40,585 nt of DNA, from assembly GCA_020404105.1 (NCBI GenBank), contig JADBWH010000132.1:1-40585 (forward strand), read 5' to 3'. This document shows, piece after piece, positions 17,920-26,499 of the stretch (position 1 is its first letter; the number at the start of each line of letters is the position of its first letter). Both the position numbers and the translations under genes were made by a program. Source of the DNA: Pseudanabaena sp. M53BS1SP1A06MG. Lineage in GTDB: Bacteria > Cyanobacteriota > Cyanobacteriia > Pseudanabaenales > Pseudanabaenaceae. Under the pieces are notes generated by a model. The model made no database searches. It was not told the origin of the DNA and saw only the letters and a list, made by a program, of their open reading frames with translations.

Positions 17920-18390
17920 ATGGATCATCGCCACATCCGCTTTAGTGATCGCCAAGAAGATGTCGATTTAGAGCAATTACAGGGATTATTAAAAATGGGG
18001 GCATTTTGGGCAAAGGATCGTACTGTGGCAGGTTTAGAGATCGCACTTGCTAACTCCAAACCTGTTGTAACTGTATGGGATGGCGATCGCTTGATTGGAC
18101 ATGCCCGTGCTACTAGTGATGGTATCTATCGCGCCACCATCTGGGATGTAGTGATCAATCTAGAATATCGCGGCGCAGGGCTAGGTCGCAAATTAGTCCA
18201 AACCGTTCTAGCACATCCCCATATTTGTAATGTGGAACGGGTATATCTCATGACCACCCATCAGCAAAAGTTTTACGAGCATATTGGTTTTAAGCAAAAT
18301 ACTTCTACAACCTTAGTTTTATTCAACAAACATTTAGATAGCGATCGGCAATTAATAACTGCGGAATTAACTCAAGCCAATGCCTACTAG
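17920..18390 (+). CDS. GNAT acetyltransferase, cyanobacterial/plastid type
   Basis: This 156-residue GCN5-related N-acetyltransferase shows the acetyl-CoA site in LEYRGAGLGRKLVQTVL (R/Q-x-x-G-x-G/A, about residues 87-103) preceded by the strand IWDVVINL, and a C-terminal YEHIGFKQ motif. The RATSDG...IWDVVI segment resembles plastid GNAT proteins such as Arabidopsis NSI/GNAT2, which acetylate lysines and N-termini in chloroplasts. A similar protein-acetylating role is possible but inferred. AGGGA stands before the ATG. No operon partner is evident. Confidence 0.85.
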   Translation: MDHRHIRFSDRQEDVDLEQLQGLLKMGAFWAKDRTVAGLEIALANSKPVVTVWDGDRLIGHARATSDGIYRATIWDVVINLEYRGAGLGRKLVQTVLAHPHICNVERVYLMTTHQQKFYEHIGFKQNTSTTLVLFNKHLDSDRQLITAELTQANAY

Positions 18391-18520
18391 AAGTAAAAGA
18401 CATATGGCAGAGTCATGCCTATCTTTCACTGAAAAGTTTTTTTTAATTGATTGATTAGTATTTGCAAATACTGCTAAGTATTACAGCCTATGTAACGATG
18501 TAATATAAGTATATGAAATA

Positions 18521-18707
18521 TATAGCAGTCTTAAATAATTTTAGGACTTACGCAAACCAAACGAATTTATTAGGCTTGAGGTAGATGTGGTGCGGGCAAA
18601 GCCTGCACCACATCTACCCAATGCGTAAGCCTTAAATTTGTGGATTTTTGGGTTTGTGGAAGCTTACCCAAAAGGGGAGATTCCACAACTCATTTGGGAT
18701 TACTATA
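18521..18707. mobile_element. Degenerate family-3 MITE interrupted by a family-2 MITE
   Basis: Outer ends TATAGCAGTCTTAAAT (from 18521) and ATTTGGGATTACTATA (to 18707) match each other as inverted repeats at 12 of 16 positions. The right part, with CCACAACTCATTTGGGATTACTATA, closely follows CTACAACTGATTTAGGATTGCTATA of the 27.4-kb copy. A complete 95-bp family-2 element lies between them. Together they fill much of the 364-bp gap before phoU. Confidence 0.55.
18541..18635. mobile_element. MITE-like element, family 2 (TTAGGACTTACGCA ends), 95 bp
   Basis: The left end TTAGGACTTACGCA matches the complement of the right end at 12 of 14 positions. The inner stem GTAGATGTGGTGCGGGC/GCACCACATCTAC has an AAGCC-type loop. 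It is nearly identical and equal in length (95 bp) to 32636-32730. TA at the ends suggests TA-targeted insertion of Tc1/IS630 type, which is inferred. It has no coding capacity. Confidence 0.75.
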
Positions 18708-18754
18708 CATTGCTTTATTTCTTTAATTATCCCATTTAATTTTGGTGGGAGTCC

Positions 18755-19426
18755 ATGGTTGAAACATCGTATCGAGAACAAAAACGTACAAGAAGCGAAT
18801 TTGAGCGCCAATTACATCGCCTCGAACAAGATACTTTGCGGATGGGTGCACTTGTCGAAAATTCATTTCTTTTAGCTCACTCAGCCCTATTTGAAAGAGA
18901 TTTAGAAGCTGCTACTCGCATCGATCCTCAAGACAAACAGATTGATCAGCTCTATCGCCAAATTGAAATGGATTGTATCAATTTAATTGCTTTACAGTCT
19001 CCAGTTGCTCGCGATCTCAGATTATTGAGTGCTTTGATGCAACTAATCCGTGATATTGAACGCATTGGCGACTATGCCGAAAACCTTGGTGATATTGCAA
19101 TTAAGCTTTTTCCTTATGCGCCATCTCCTTATTTAGGTGAATTACAAACCATGTCTAATCGCTGCCGAGCGATGCTTGCCATGAGTTTAGAAGCATTGGC
19201 TAACCTTGATGAAAATATTGGGCTTGAGATCAAGGCTAAAGATGATGTTGTTGACTATGACTATCAAAACATCTATAACCTTCTCTCCTCCCAGAGGGTA
19301 TTTGGTGAACCCATGGAACCTGTCATGCTAATGGTCTTAGCAATTCACCATTTAGAAAGAATGGCAGATCATGCAACTAATGTGGGGTTGAGAGTTGCTT
19401 ACATTGTGACGGGAAAAATTGGATAA
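18755..19426 (+). CDS. phoU: Phosphate transport system regulator PhoU
   Basis: PhoU couples the Pst phosphate transporter to the PhoR/SphS kinase and keeps the Pho regulon off when phosphate is plentiful. The 223 residues form two three-helix PhoU repeats; visible signatures are QDKQIDQLYRQIEMDCINLIALQSPVARDLR in the first and the corresponding helices with AIHHLERMADHATNVG near the C-terminus, both including the acidic metal-binding E/D patterns. The ATG has GGGAG upstream. No pst genes are adjacent. The histidine kinase at 5.8 kb is a possible partner, but the link is only by family. Confidence 0.93.
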   Translation: MVETSYREQKRTRSEFERQLHRLEQDTLRMGALVENSFLLAHSALFERDLEAATRIDPQDKQIDQLYRQIEMDCINLIALQSPVARDLRLLSALMQLIRDIERIGDYAENLGDIAIKLFPYAPSPYLGELQTMSNRCRAMLAMSLEALANLDENIGLEIKAKDDVVDYDYQNIYNLLSSQRVFGEPMEPVMLMVLAIHHLERMADHATNVGLRVAYIVTGKIG

Positions 19427-19551
19427 TTGGCTAAAACCCCAAAGGCTGTGGCGTATGCTACATCATTTTTAATTGACGAATAGTATTCAGAAACGATCTC
19501 AAGCAATTTTCTCCAATTGTTTTTTGTTAGAGCGTAAAGCGCTATAGCAGG

Positions 19552-19594
19552 GTAATCTAGATTAAGTGTTTTATAGCACTTAATCTAGATTACG
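19552..19594. repeat. Inverted repeat upstream of the amidase gene
   Basis: The arms GTAATCTAGATTAAGTG and its complement surround a loop TTTTATAG, ending about 20 nt before the AAGGA ribosome site. It could be the phoU terminator or a leader structure of the amidase gene. Confidence 0.45.
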
Positions 19595-19616
19595 TGGGAA
19601 AGTTTTAAGGATTGCA

Positions 19617-20450
19617 ATGAAGTCATATTTGGCGGCTGCCGTACAAATGACCAGTGTCTCGGATGTAGACAAAAATCTTGCTCAAGCAGAAGATTTGATC
19701 CAACTGGCAGTAAATCGAGGAGCAGAATTAGTCTGTTTACCTGAAAACTTTCCGTTTTTGGGCGATGAAACTGAAAAGATCAGGCTTGCTACTGAAATTG
19801 CGGAAAAAAGCGAAAAGTTTTTGATTACGATCGCCCAACGTTATCAAATTCTGCTACTTGGTGGTGGTTTCCCAGTACCAGTATCTAATGCTAGTAACGG
19901 TAATGCTGGCAAGATGTACAACACGGCTTTATTAGTTGGTCGTGAGGGTGAAGAACTCGCCCGTTATCGCAAAATGCACCTGTTTGATGTCAACCTGCCC
20001 GACGGTAATACCTATCAAGAGTCAGCCACGATTCTCGCTGGCGAAGAAGCACCACCTGTTTACTACTCTGAGCAGTATGGCAATTTAGGGCTATCGGTCT
20101 GCTACGACGTGAGATTTCCTGAACTATATCGTCACTTGTCTAAAAATGGCGCAAATGTGATGTTTGTGCCTGCCGCCTTTACAGCCTTTACAGGTAAAGA
20201 TCATTGGCAAGTCTTATTACAGGCAAGGGCGATCGAAAATACGAGTTATGTGATTGCGCCTGCTCAGGTGGGAATGCATACTCCGCGTCGCCACTCCCAC
20301 GGACATGCGATGATCATTGATCCTTGGGGCATTGTCCTCGCAGATGCTGGCGATCGCACAGGTGTAGCGATCGCGGAGATTCAACCATCGCGCATTGATC
20401 AAATTCGCCGCCAAATGCCATCCTTGCAACATCGCACTGTTTTTAATTAG
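19617..20450 (+). CDS. Carbon-nitrogen hydrolase, deaminated-glutathione amidase (Nit1) type
   Basis: This 277-residue nitrilase-superfamily enzyme has the complete Glu-Lys-Cys triad: E in CLPENFPF (about 43), K in YRKMHLFDV (about 121), C in LSVCYDVRFPELYR (about 162). The KMHLFDVNLPDG and CYDVRFPELYR motifs are those of the Nit1 branch, which repairs deaminated glutathione made by transaminase side reactions. Other omega-amidase activity is possible. It appears cytosolic with no signal peptide. AAGGA 6 nt before the ATG supports the start. A hairpin follows the stop. Confidence 0.88.
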   Translation: MKSYLAAAVQMTSVSDVDKNLAQAEDLIQLAVNRGAELVCLPENFPFLGDETEKIRLATEIAEKSEKFLITIAQRYQILLLGGGFPVPVSNASNGNAGKMYNTALLVGREGEELARYRKMHLFDVNLPDGNTYQESATILAGEEAPPVYYSEQYGNLGLSVCYDVRFPELYRHLSKNGANVMFVPAAFTAFTGKDHWQVLLQARAIENTSYVIAPAQVGMHTPRRHSHGHAMIIDPWGIVLADAGDRTGVAIAEIQPSRIDQIRRQMPSLQHRTVFN

Positions 20451-20461
20451 TTGGTAACATC

Positions 20462-20490
20462 TTATTTTCCCACCCTCGGTGGGAAAATAA
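20462..20490 (+). terminator. Terminator-like hairpin after the Nit1-type gene
   Basis: A 13-bp perfect stem TTATTTTCCCACC (20462-20474 with 20478-20490, loop CTC), 12 nt after the stop. It lacks a following T run. Confidence 0.5.
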
Positions 20491-20626
20491 ACCTCATAGG
20501 TTAATGACCTTATTTCTGAAGACTTATAGCTTTTCAGTCTAGTTCGAGTGGATATGTATTAAGATCACTCTTAAATATTGAGCTAACAATTCCTAAGCTT
20601 CACTAAATTCCTTTCTAGCACGTGCT

Positions 20627-21790
20627 ATGCAATCTTTCCCAGTGCTTGGTAACACGATCCGTCCGCTTCAACATCGAGATCTAGAGTTTATCCAGCGATT
20701 TGCTTCGCCTCAAGATCTCGAACAGATTGCTGTCAGCGATCTAAGTGGATGTCGCAGTCGTCAAAAAATTAATTTGCATCAGCTCGCAAGCTGGTTGCCT
20801 GCACCTGTGCAAACTCTCCTTAAACCCTATGTAAGAGCCTATGTCTCAGAATGCAATGGCGTGATTCAAGGTTTCATTCGAGTTTCCCCATTCAATAGCA
20901 ACAGTAGTACTTGGAAGATTGATCGCGTTGTTATTTTGCCTGAAGCTCAGAATGGTCAACACAATGTTGGCACTCAACTAATCCGATATTGCTTAGAATC
21001 TTGTTTGGAAGCTAGAACATGGGTCTTGCAGGTTGATATTAATCAAAAAGATACAATTGCCCTGTATCGCCAGAATGGATTTCAACCCCTCGCTCAATTT
21101 ACGGATTGGGAAATTAGTATGGAGAGCATCAAGGAACTAGCCCAACATTCTCCTGATTTGCCTAATTTGATGCCTGTCAGTAACGCTGATGCCAGTTTAC
21201 TCTATCAACTCGATACGGCGGCGATGCCACCGCAAATTCGGCAGGTTTATGACCTCAATGTTGACGATTTTCGCTCTAAAGTGATCGATAAGCTGATTAA
21301 TCATGGTTCTCTACTAATTAACCAGTTGCAAGACGTATCAGGCTATGTCTATGAGCCTCAACGTAAAGCAGCGATCGGATACTTTTATTTACTATTACAG
21401 CGTCCTAACGTAAATCAACTTGGCGAAAAGCTTATGCACCATTGCCAGCTTACGGTACATCCTGCCTATACGTGGCTTTATCCTGAACTCACCTCGCAAA
21501 TTGCCCAAATAGTCATGAAGCAATCTCCTGAAGGGGCAAGCTTACAGCTGTCCTCAGCCGACTACCAGCCTGAGCGTGAGGACTACTTAGAAAGAATTCA
21601 GGCTAAGCGTCAAGGGCATTCTTTGCTAATGGCGCGATCGGTATGGCATAAAATTCGTGAGACTAAGCCTGTTCTGGATGGCTTACAGCTATCACGGATG
21701 TTGTCGGGTTTACAACCAAACCAAAAGCCAATCCCTGGTCGTATTGAGACTTTGCCTCAACAACATCAGCATACCGATGAGCCTCTTTAA
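20627..21790 (+). CDS. Two-part GNAT-family protein
   Basis: The first 165 residues form a GNAT acetyltransferase-like domain: TIRPLQHRDLEFI at the N-terminus, IDRVVILPEAQNGQHNVGTQLIRYCL as the acetyl-CoA region (the usual R/Q-x-x-G-x-G loop is altered to NGQHNVG), and ALYRQNGFQPLAQFTDWEI. The remaining 220 residues (VSNADASLLYQLDTAAMPPQIRQVYDLN...) look like a second, more divergent acyltransferase half, including IGYFYLLLQ. Substrate unknown. It lies just upstream of cphA on the same strand, with about 190 nt between, so functional linkage is only suggested. Confidence 0.7.
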   Translation: MQSFPVLGNTIRPLQHRDLEFIQRFASPQDLEQIAVSDLSGCRSRQKINLHQLASWLPAPVQTLLKPYVRAYVSECNGVIQGFIRVSPFNSNSSTWKIDRVVILPEAQNGQHNVGTQLIRYCLESCLEARTWVLQVDINQKDTIALYRQNGFQPLAQFTDWEISMESIKELAQHSPDLPNLMPVSNADASLLYQLDTAAMPPQIRQVYDLNVDDFRSKVIDKLINHGSLLINQLQDVSGYVYEPQRKAAIGYFYLLLQRPNVNQLGEKLMHHCQLTVHPAYTWLYPELTSQIAQIVMKQSPEGASLQLSSADYQPEREDYLERIQAKRQGHSLLMARSVWHKIRETKPVLDGLQLSRMLSGLQPNQKPIPGRIETLPQQHQHTDEPL

Positions 21791-21982
21791 TATTGAGAAA
21801 TATTTGGGGAATAAGGGATTAAATTCTCTTGTTCCCTTATGTTATTTAATTAGGATATTTTCAGTAATATGAGTGCTGAAAATGTCAATTTGGTTCAATT
21901 TATACAAAATGATGATCCATAAGATCGCTAGGATTAAATACTCGAAACTTAGGCATTGGATGCACCTTAAAGACGCTTGACT

Positions 21983-24574
21983 ATGAAAATTCTCAAAATC
22001 CAAACATTACGGGGTCCAAACTATTGGAGTATTCAACGGCATCAGCTTGTAGTTGCACGCCTAGATCTAGAGGGTTTTCAAGTACAACGGGCTAGTTTTT
22101 ATCAAAATCTAACAAAAGTATTGCCTAGCTTAGCGGGAAAGGATATTGCTCAGCAACCAAATATTAGCGATGCTGATTTTCTGGCGGAAATTGTCAAAGA
22201 TATTGCGATCGCTTTGCAGGGCTATGTTGGTATGAAGGTCGAGTTTGGTGCAATCCGAGCAACTGTTGAGCCAAATGTTTATCAAGTGGTTTTTGAATAT
22301 CAAACCGAACAAGCGGGACGTTATGCAGCGCGGGCAGCAGTCAGGATTTGCAGCAGTATTCTGGAAACGGGAACCTATGCCACCAGTGAGCTACAGGAGG
22401 ATCTTAAGGATTTAAGAGATATTCGTCTGGATGGTCAGTTAGGTCCGAGTACTGAGTCGATCGTGGCTGAGGCGAAAGCAAGAAATATCCCTTGGTTAGA
22501 ACTGGGTAGCCGCGCCATGATTCAATTGGGCTATGGTGTGCATCAAAGCCGCATTCAAGCAACTTTATCTAATAAAACAGGAATCTTAGCGGTTGAACTA
22601 GCTTGCGATAAAGAGGGAACTAAACAGATTTTGCGAGATTCGGGTGTGCCTGTGCCAAGGGGAACGACGATCCGATCGCCTAAATATTTAGAAGACGCGA
22701 TCGCGGAAGTGGGCGGCTTTCCGATCGTGATTAAACCCCTCAATGGTAATCATGGACGAGGAATTACTATTGATGTCCGCACGATCAAAGAGGCGATCAG
22801 TGCCTTTGACATGGCGCAGGAAGTCTCTGAGGAAGTAATTATTGAGCGCTTTCATACAGGTCGAGATCATCGTGTTTTGGTAATTAATGGCAAATTTGTC
22901 GCCGTCGCAGAGCGTGTGCCAGCCAATGTTACAGGTGATGGCGTATCCACAATTTCCCAACTAATTGAAATTACCAATCAAGATCCGCGGCGTGGTGATG
23001 GACATGATAATGTGCTTACCCGTATTGAGATTGATCGCACGAGTTTAGATATCCTTGCTAGACAAGGCTTTACTCTCGAATCCGTACCTCCGAAAGGACA
23101 GGTCTGCTATCTTAAGGCAACAGCTAACCTCAGCACGGGCGGCGTATCTGTAGATCGCACCGACGAGATTCATCCTGAAAATATTTGGTTAGCAGAACGG
23201 GTAGCAAAAATTATCGGACTCGATATTGCGGGGATCGATGTCGTTACTGAAGATATCTCCTTACCTGTGCGCGAAACCGATGGGGCAATCGTCGAGGTTA
23301 ATGCTGCACCTGGATTTAGGATGCATACTGCGCCAAGCATCGGTACACCACGTAACGTCGCTGCACCTGTCATCGAAATGTTATTCCCCGTAGGTTCGCC
23401 GACGCGAGTTCCGATCGTGGCGATCACGGGTACAAATGGCAAAACAACGACTACACGCTTGATTGCTCATATTTTCAAGCAAACGGGTAAGCGCGTGGGA
23501 TACACCACCACCGACGGTATCTATATTGGCGAATGCTTGGTTGAAAAAGGTGATACCACTGGTCCCTACAGCGCTCAGGTAATTCTGCGCGACCCTACTG
23601 TGGAAGTTGCAGTTTTAGAAACCGCAAGAGGGGGCATTTTGCGATCAGGCTTAGGCTTTGATGGTTGTGATGTCGGTGTTGTGATGAACGTCCAAGCCGA
23701 TCACCTTGGTATTGGCGATATTGATACTATCGATGATCTGGCAAGATTGAAGAGTGTCGTTGCCAGAACTGCTTTACCCAGTGGCTATGCGGTGCTTAAT
23801 GCCGATGATCCTCTCGTCGTCGCGATGGCGAAGGAAGTCAAAGCCAAGGTTGCCTACTTCAGCATGAATCCCGATAATCCTTTGATTACCGCCCATGTCG
23901 CCCAAGGTGGAATTGCAGGGGTTTACGAAGAAGGCTACCTCACCATTCTCAAGGGTGACTGGAAATTGCGAATCGAAGAAGCAGTAAATGTGCCTTTAAC
24001 CCTCGGTGGTCGCGCTGCTTTTAACATTCAAAATTCCCTTGCAGCCAGTTTAGCTGCTTTTACTCAAGATGTGCAGATCGAACAAATTCGTCTGGGCTTA
24101 GCTACCTTTGTTGCCTCCAGCGCTCAAACCCCTGGACGGATGAATTTATTTAACTTGGGTAAATATCACGCCTTAGTGGACTATGCTCACAACCCTGCAG
24201 GATTTAAGGCGATCGCTGATTTTATCCAAAAATGGGAAGGTGAAGCGATCGGTGTGATCGGTGCACCAGGCGATCGCCGCGATGAGGACATCATTGAACT
24301 AGGGCAGCTAGCGGCAGGCATGTTTAGTCGCGTTTTTATTAAAGAGGATAAAGACTTACGCGGACGTAAACCTCGTGCGGTTGCCGATCTCCTGCGCCAA
24401 GGAGTAGAGGACGTAAATAGCAATATCCCCTGTATTACAATTCTTGATGAAGCGGAAGCCCTCACAGCCGCATTGGATAGCGCCCCTCAGAGCAGTCTCG
24501 TTGTTGTATTCCCCGATAAAGTGGATGCAGCTATTGGTATCATTGAAGCGCGAAAGTCTAAATTGCCATCATAA
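21983..24574 (+). CDS. cphA: Cyanophycin synthetase
   Basis: CphA polymerises aspartate and arginine into the nitrogen-storage polymer cyanophycin, using ATP. The 863 residues have the usual three parts: an N-terminal domain (about 1-160), an ATP-grasp domain (about 215-470; GFPIVIKPLNGNHGRGI, VEVNAAPGFRMH) that adds aspartate, and a Mur-ligase-like domain starting at P-loop GTNGKTTTTRL (from residue 483) with VLETARGGILRSGLGFD and ALVDYAHNPAGFKA that adds arginine. All motifs look intact. I use the ATG at 21983, not the TTG at 21977. Cyanophycinase (cphB), often adjacent, is absent here. The PfkB kinase follows after 18 nt. Confidence 0.97.
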   Translation: MKILKIQTLRGPNYWSIQRHQLVVARLDLEGFQVQRASFYQNLTKVLPSLAGKDIAQQPNISDADFLAEIVKDIAIALQGYVGMKVEFGAIRATVEPNVYQVVFEYQTEQAGRYAARAAVRICSSILETGTYATSELQEDLKDLRDIRLDGQLGPSTESIVAEAKARNIPWLELGSRAMIQLGYGVHQSRIQATLSNKTGILAVELACDKEGTKQILRDSGVPVPRGTTIRSPKYLEDAIAEVGGFPIVIKPLNGNHGRGITIDVRTIKEAISAFDMAQEVSEEVIIERFHTGRDHRVLVINGKFVAVAERVPANVTGDGVSTISQLIEITNQDPRRGDGHDNVLTRIEIDRTSLDILARQGFTLESVPPKGQVCYLKATANLSTGGVSVDRTDEIHPENIWLAERVAKIIGLDIAGIDVVTEDISLPVRETDGAIVEVNAAPGFRMHTAPSIGTPRNVAAPVIEMLFPVGSPTRVPIVAITGTNGKTTTTRLIAHIFKQTGKRVGYTTTDGIYIGECLVEKGDTTGPYSAQVILRDPTVEVAVLETARGGILRSGLGFDGCDVGVVMNVQADHLGIGDIDTIDDLARLKSVVARTALPSGYAVLNADDPLVVAMAKEVKAKVAYFSMNPDNPLITAHVAQGGIAGVYEEGYLTILKGDWKLRIEEAVNVPLTLGGRAAFNIQNSLAASLAAFTQDVQIEQIRLGLATFVASSAQTPGRMNLFNLGKYHALVDYAHNPAGFKAIADFIQKWEGEAIGVIGAPGDRRDEDIIELGQLAAGMFSRVFIKEDKDLRGRKPRAVADLLRQGVEDVNSNIPCITILDEAEALTAALDSAPQSSLVVVFPDKVDAAIGIIEARKSKLPS

Positions 24575-24592
24575 CTGCGATAAAATCCGCCT

Positions 24593-25570
24593 ATGCCGCG
24601 TGTAATTTGCCTTGGCGAAGTCTTAATCGATCAAATTGCTGAAGATGCAGGTGTCCCCTATGACCAAGTGAGTACTTGGAAACCCTATTTAGGTGGAGCA
24701 CCTGCAAATGTTGCCTGTGGCTTAGCCAAGCTGGGAACGCCCGTTAGCTTAATTAGTGCTGTGGGACAGGATGCCACAGGAGCCGACTTACTGAAGCAAT
24801 TGGGAGTCGCTGGTGTAGAAACTTCAGGGGTACAAGTGCATCCTGAAGCTGTCACCCGTGAAGTATATATCACCCGTGATACTAAAGGCGATCGCCACTT
24901 CAATCGTTTCAATGGTGATGCTCAAACTGTATTTGCCGACACTTTGCTATCGGCGGAGCATCTGCCAGCGCATTTATTTGTCGATGCTAAGTTCCTTGTA
25001 CTAGGTACATTAGGGCTAGCTAATCCACAAACTTCAAGGGTGATCGGTCGGGCCCTCAAACTTGCTGAAGAAAATTTTGTGAAGGTCATTGTTGATGTGA
25101 ACTGGAGAGCCATGTTTTGGAAGAATCCTCAACAGGTGGCTAAGTTGTTGCCAGTATTGCTAAGATACACTGATTTCTTAAAACTAACTGAAGATGAAGC
25201 TAAGTTACTGTTTCGTTTAACTAGTCCTGCGGCGATCGCTCAAGCCTATAGTCATCTTGAAGGCATTATTATTACCAATGGCGATAAGGACTGTCGCTAT
25301 TATTTAGGCGAGAAACAGAGCAAACATCCTGCTTTTCCTGTCTATTCGATTGATACAACGGGTGCGGGGGATGCCTTTTTAGCAGCCTTCATTCACAAGA
25401 TTTATCATCGACCACTTACCCACTTACAAGATCCGCAGTTTGCCGATGAGGTTATTGCCTATGCCTGTGCCGCAGGTGCGCTATCGACTCTAGATATCGG
25501 CGCGATCACAGGACAACCCAATGATCGCCAAATTCGTGAATTTCTAGCTATGCGCGAAGCAAAACACTAA
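24593..25570 (+). CDS. PfkB-family sugar kinase (fructokinase-like)
   Basis: The 325-residue kinase has N-terminal ICLGEVLID, the sugar-binding GGAPANVACGLAKLG (about 34-48), and the anion-hole/catalytic motif DTTGAGDAF with catalytic Asp about 260. GGAPANVA and RFNGDA resemble fructokinases, but ribokinase-type specificity cannot be excluded. It starts 18 nt after cphA, so the two are probably co-transcribed, although no metabolic link is obvious. A hairpin follows before ycf49. Confidence 0.88.
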   Translation: MPRVICLGEVLIDQIAEDAGVPYDQVSTWKPYLGGAPANVACGLAKLGTPVSLISAVGQDATGADLLKQLGVAGVETSGVQVHPEAVTREVYITRDTKGDRHFNRFNGDAQTVFADTLLSAEHLPAHLFVDAKFLVLGTLGLANPQTSRVIGRALKLAEENFVKVIVDVNWRAMFWKNPQQVAKLLPVLLRYTDFLKLTEDEAKLLFRLTSPAAIAQAYSHLEGIIITNGDKDCRYYLGEKQSKHPAFPVYSIDTTGAGDAFLAAFIHKIYHRPLTHLQDPQFADEVIAYACAAGALSTLDIGAITGQPNDRQIREFLAMREAKH

Positions 25571-25572
25571 GT

Positions 25573-25603
25573 TTTATAGGTGGCGCTTCGTACCACCTAT
25601 AAA
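25573..25603 (+). terminator. Weak hairpin between the PfkB kinase and ycf49
   Basis: An 11-bp stem TTTATAGGTGG (25573-25583 with 25593-25603), loop CGCTTCGTA, no T run after it. It may attenuate rather than end transcription, because the next gene begins 18 nt later. Confidence 0.4.
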
Positions 25604-25620
25604 CAGGAACATAAACTACT

Positions 25621-25926
25621 ATGCACGCTCTCTCCTTGCCAACTTGGATCATTCATGTATCTAGCGTGATCGAATGGGTTTTAGCAATTTGGCTTATTTG
25701 GCAATATGACAAACAAAATCCAGATCGCGGATGGCGAGGTTTAGCATGGGGAATGTTTCCCGCTTTGGTAAGTGCTATGTGCGCGGTGACTTGGCATTTT
25801 TTTGATAATGCTGATTCCTTAGAATGGTTAGTAACCGTCCAAGCTGCTATGACCTTAGTGGGCAATTGTACTTTAGCGATCGCTACCTATTTCATTTGGA
25901 AAATTTCGCGATCGGTCGAAACTTGA
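25621..25926 (+). CDS. ycf49: Ycf49-like membrane protein (DUF2499)
   Basis: This small integral membrane protein of 101 residues has three hydrophobic spans (about 8-28 SVIEWVLAIWLIWQY; 40-60 FPALVSAMCAVTWHFF; 68-92 VTVQAAMTLVGNCTLAIATYFIW). The sequence fits the Ycf49/DUF2499 family, found in cyanobacteria and in some plastid genomes and plant nuclei, and has no established function. WHFFDN and NCTLA are conserved-looking. The next gene starts 7 nt after its stop, and the pair is a recurrent cyanobacterial neighbourhood by my recollection. Confidence 0.8.
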   Translation: MHALSLPTWIIHVSSVIEWVLAIWLIWQYDKQNPDRGWRGLAWGMFPALVSAMCAVTWHFFDNADSLEWLVTVQAAMTLVGNCTLAIATYFIWKISRSVET

Positions 25927-25933
25927 TAAATCT

Positions 25934-26215
25934 ATGTCAAAAGAAACCCTATTCGGATTATCTCTATTTCCCTATCTTGCCTTTCTCTGGTTTGCGACCA
26001 AATCCAAGCAATTTCCTAAACTGGGACTCTGGGGTTTTTATGGCACATTAGTGTTTGTGGCGATTACCATCCCTGCAGGGATTTATGCTCAAACTAAATA
26101 CCACGATATATTAGCGAATGTCGATTGGCTACATGGTAGTGCCGAATCTTTTTTGACGATAACCAATATTTTGTTGGTATTAGGATTTAAAAATGCCCTC
26201 AAAGCTAAAGAATAG
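25934..26215 (+). CDS. DUF3593 membrane protein, partner of Ycf49
   Basis: The 93-residue protein has hydrophobic spans at about 5-20 (LFGLSLFPYLAFLWFA), 33-55 (FYGTLVFVAITIPAGIYA) and 70-85 (FLTITNILLVLGF), with the motif DWLHGSAESFLT. It fits DUF3593, known from cyanobacteria and plants without assigned function. It lies 7 nt downstream of ycf49, so the two are translated from one message and may form a complex. The transcription-ending palindrome overlaps its stop codon. Confidence 0.8.
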   Translation: MSKETLFGLSLFPYLAFLWFATKSKQFPKLGLWGFYGTLVFVAITIPAGIYAQTKYHDILANVDWLHGSAESFLTITNILLVLGFKNALKAKE

Positions 26216-26264
26216 CTAACCCAAATCTAAAAATGTCTATGCCATTTTTAGATTTGGGTTAGCT
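26214..26264 (+). terminator. 22-bp palindromic terminator of the ycf49 operon
   Basis: Perfect arms 26214-26235 and 26243-26264 with a 7-nt loop. The left arm starts inside the stop codon of the DUF3593 gene. Confidence 0.65.
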
Positions 26265-26342
26265 GACATCAACTAAAGAGTGAACCTCGAGTAATAGCGA
26301 AATGACTCTCTTAGGTTGTTTATCACTAGAGTAAGCGATTAA

Positions 26343-26492
26343 GTGGATCACGTTTCTAACCGCCGAGACAAGGTATTTCAGACTCATTGTATCGTAAGAA
26401 ATAGCACTGGTCATTTAAATCATGATCGACGTATTACTGCCTTTTTGATCGGTTTGAAATGGGAGTTTCACAAACTAACCCTCATTAACTGA
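26343..26492 (+). pseudogene. Unrecognised 49-codon ORF fragment
   Basis: From GTG 26343 a frame encodes 49 residues ending TAFLIGLKWEFHKLTLIN. Its second half lies exactly between inverted decamers GCACTGGTCA (26404-26413) and TGACCAGTGC (26490-26499). It looks protein-like but I do not recognise it; it may be the tail of a decayed mobile-element gene, beside the IS1-type remnant. Confidence 0.3.
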
Positions 26493-26499
26493 CCAGTGC

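Noticed and set aside
21871-21924. 17-residue ORF MSAENVNLVQFIQNDDP before cphA
   Set aside because: Too short, weak ribosome site, and unlike the small photosystem or cytochrome peptides I checked against from memory.
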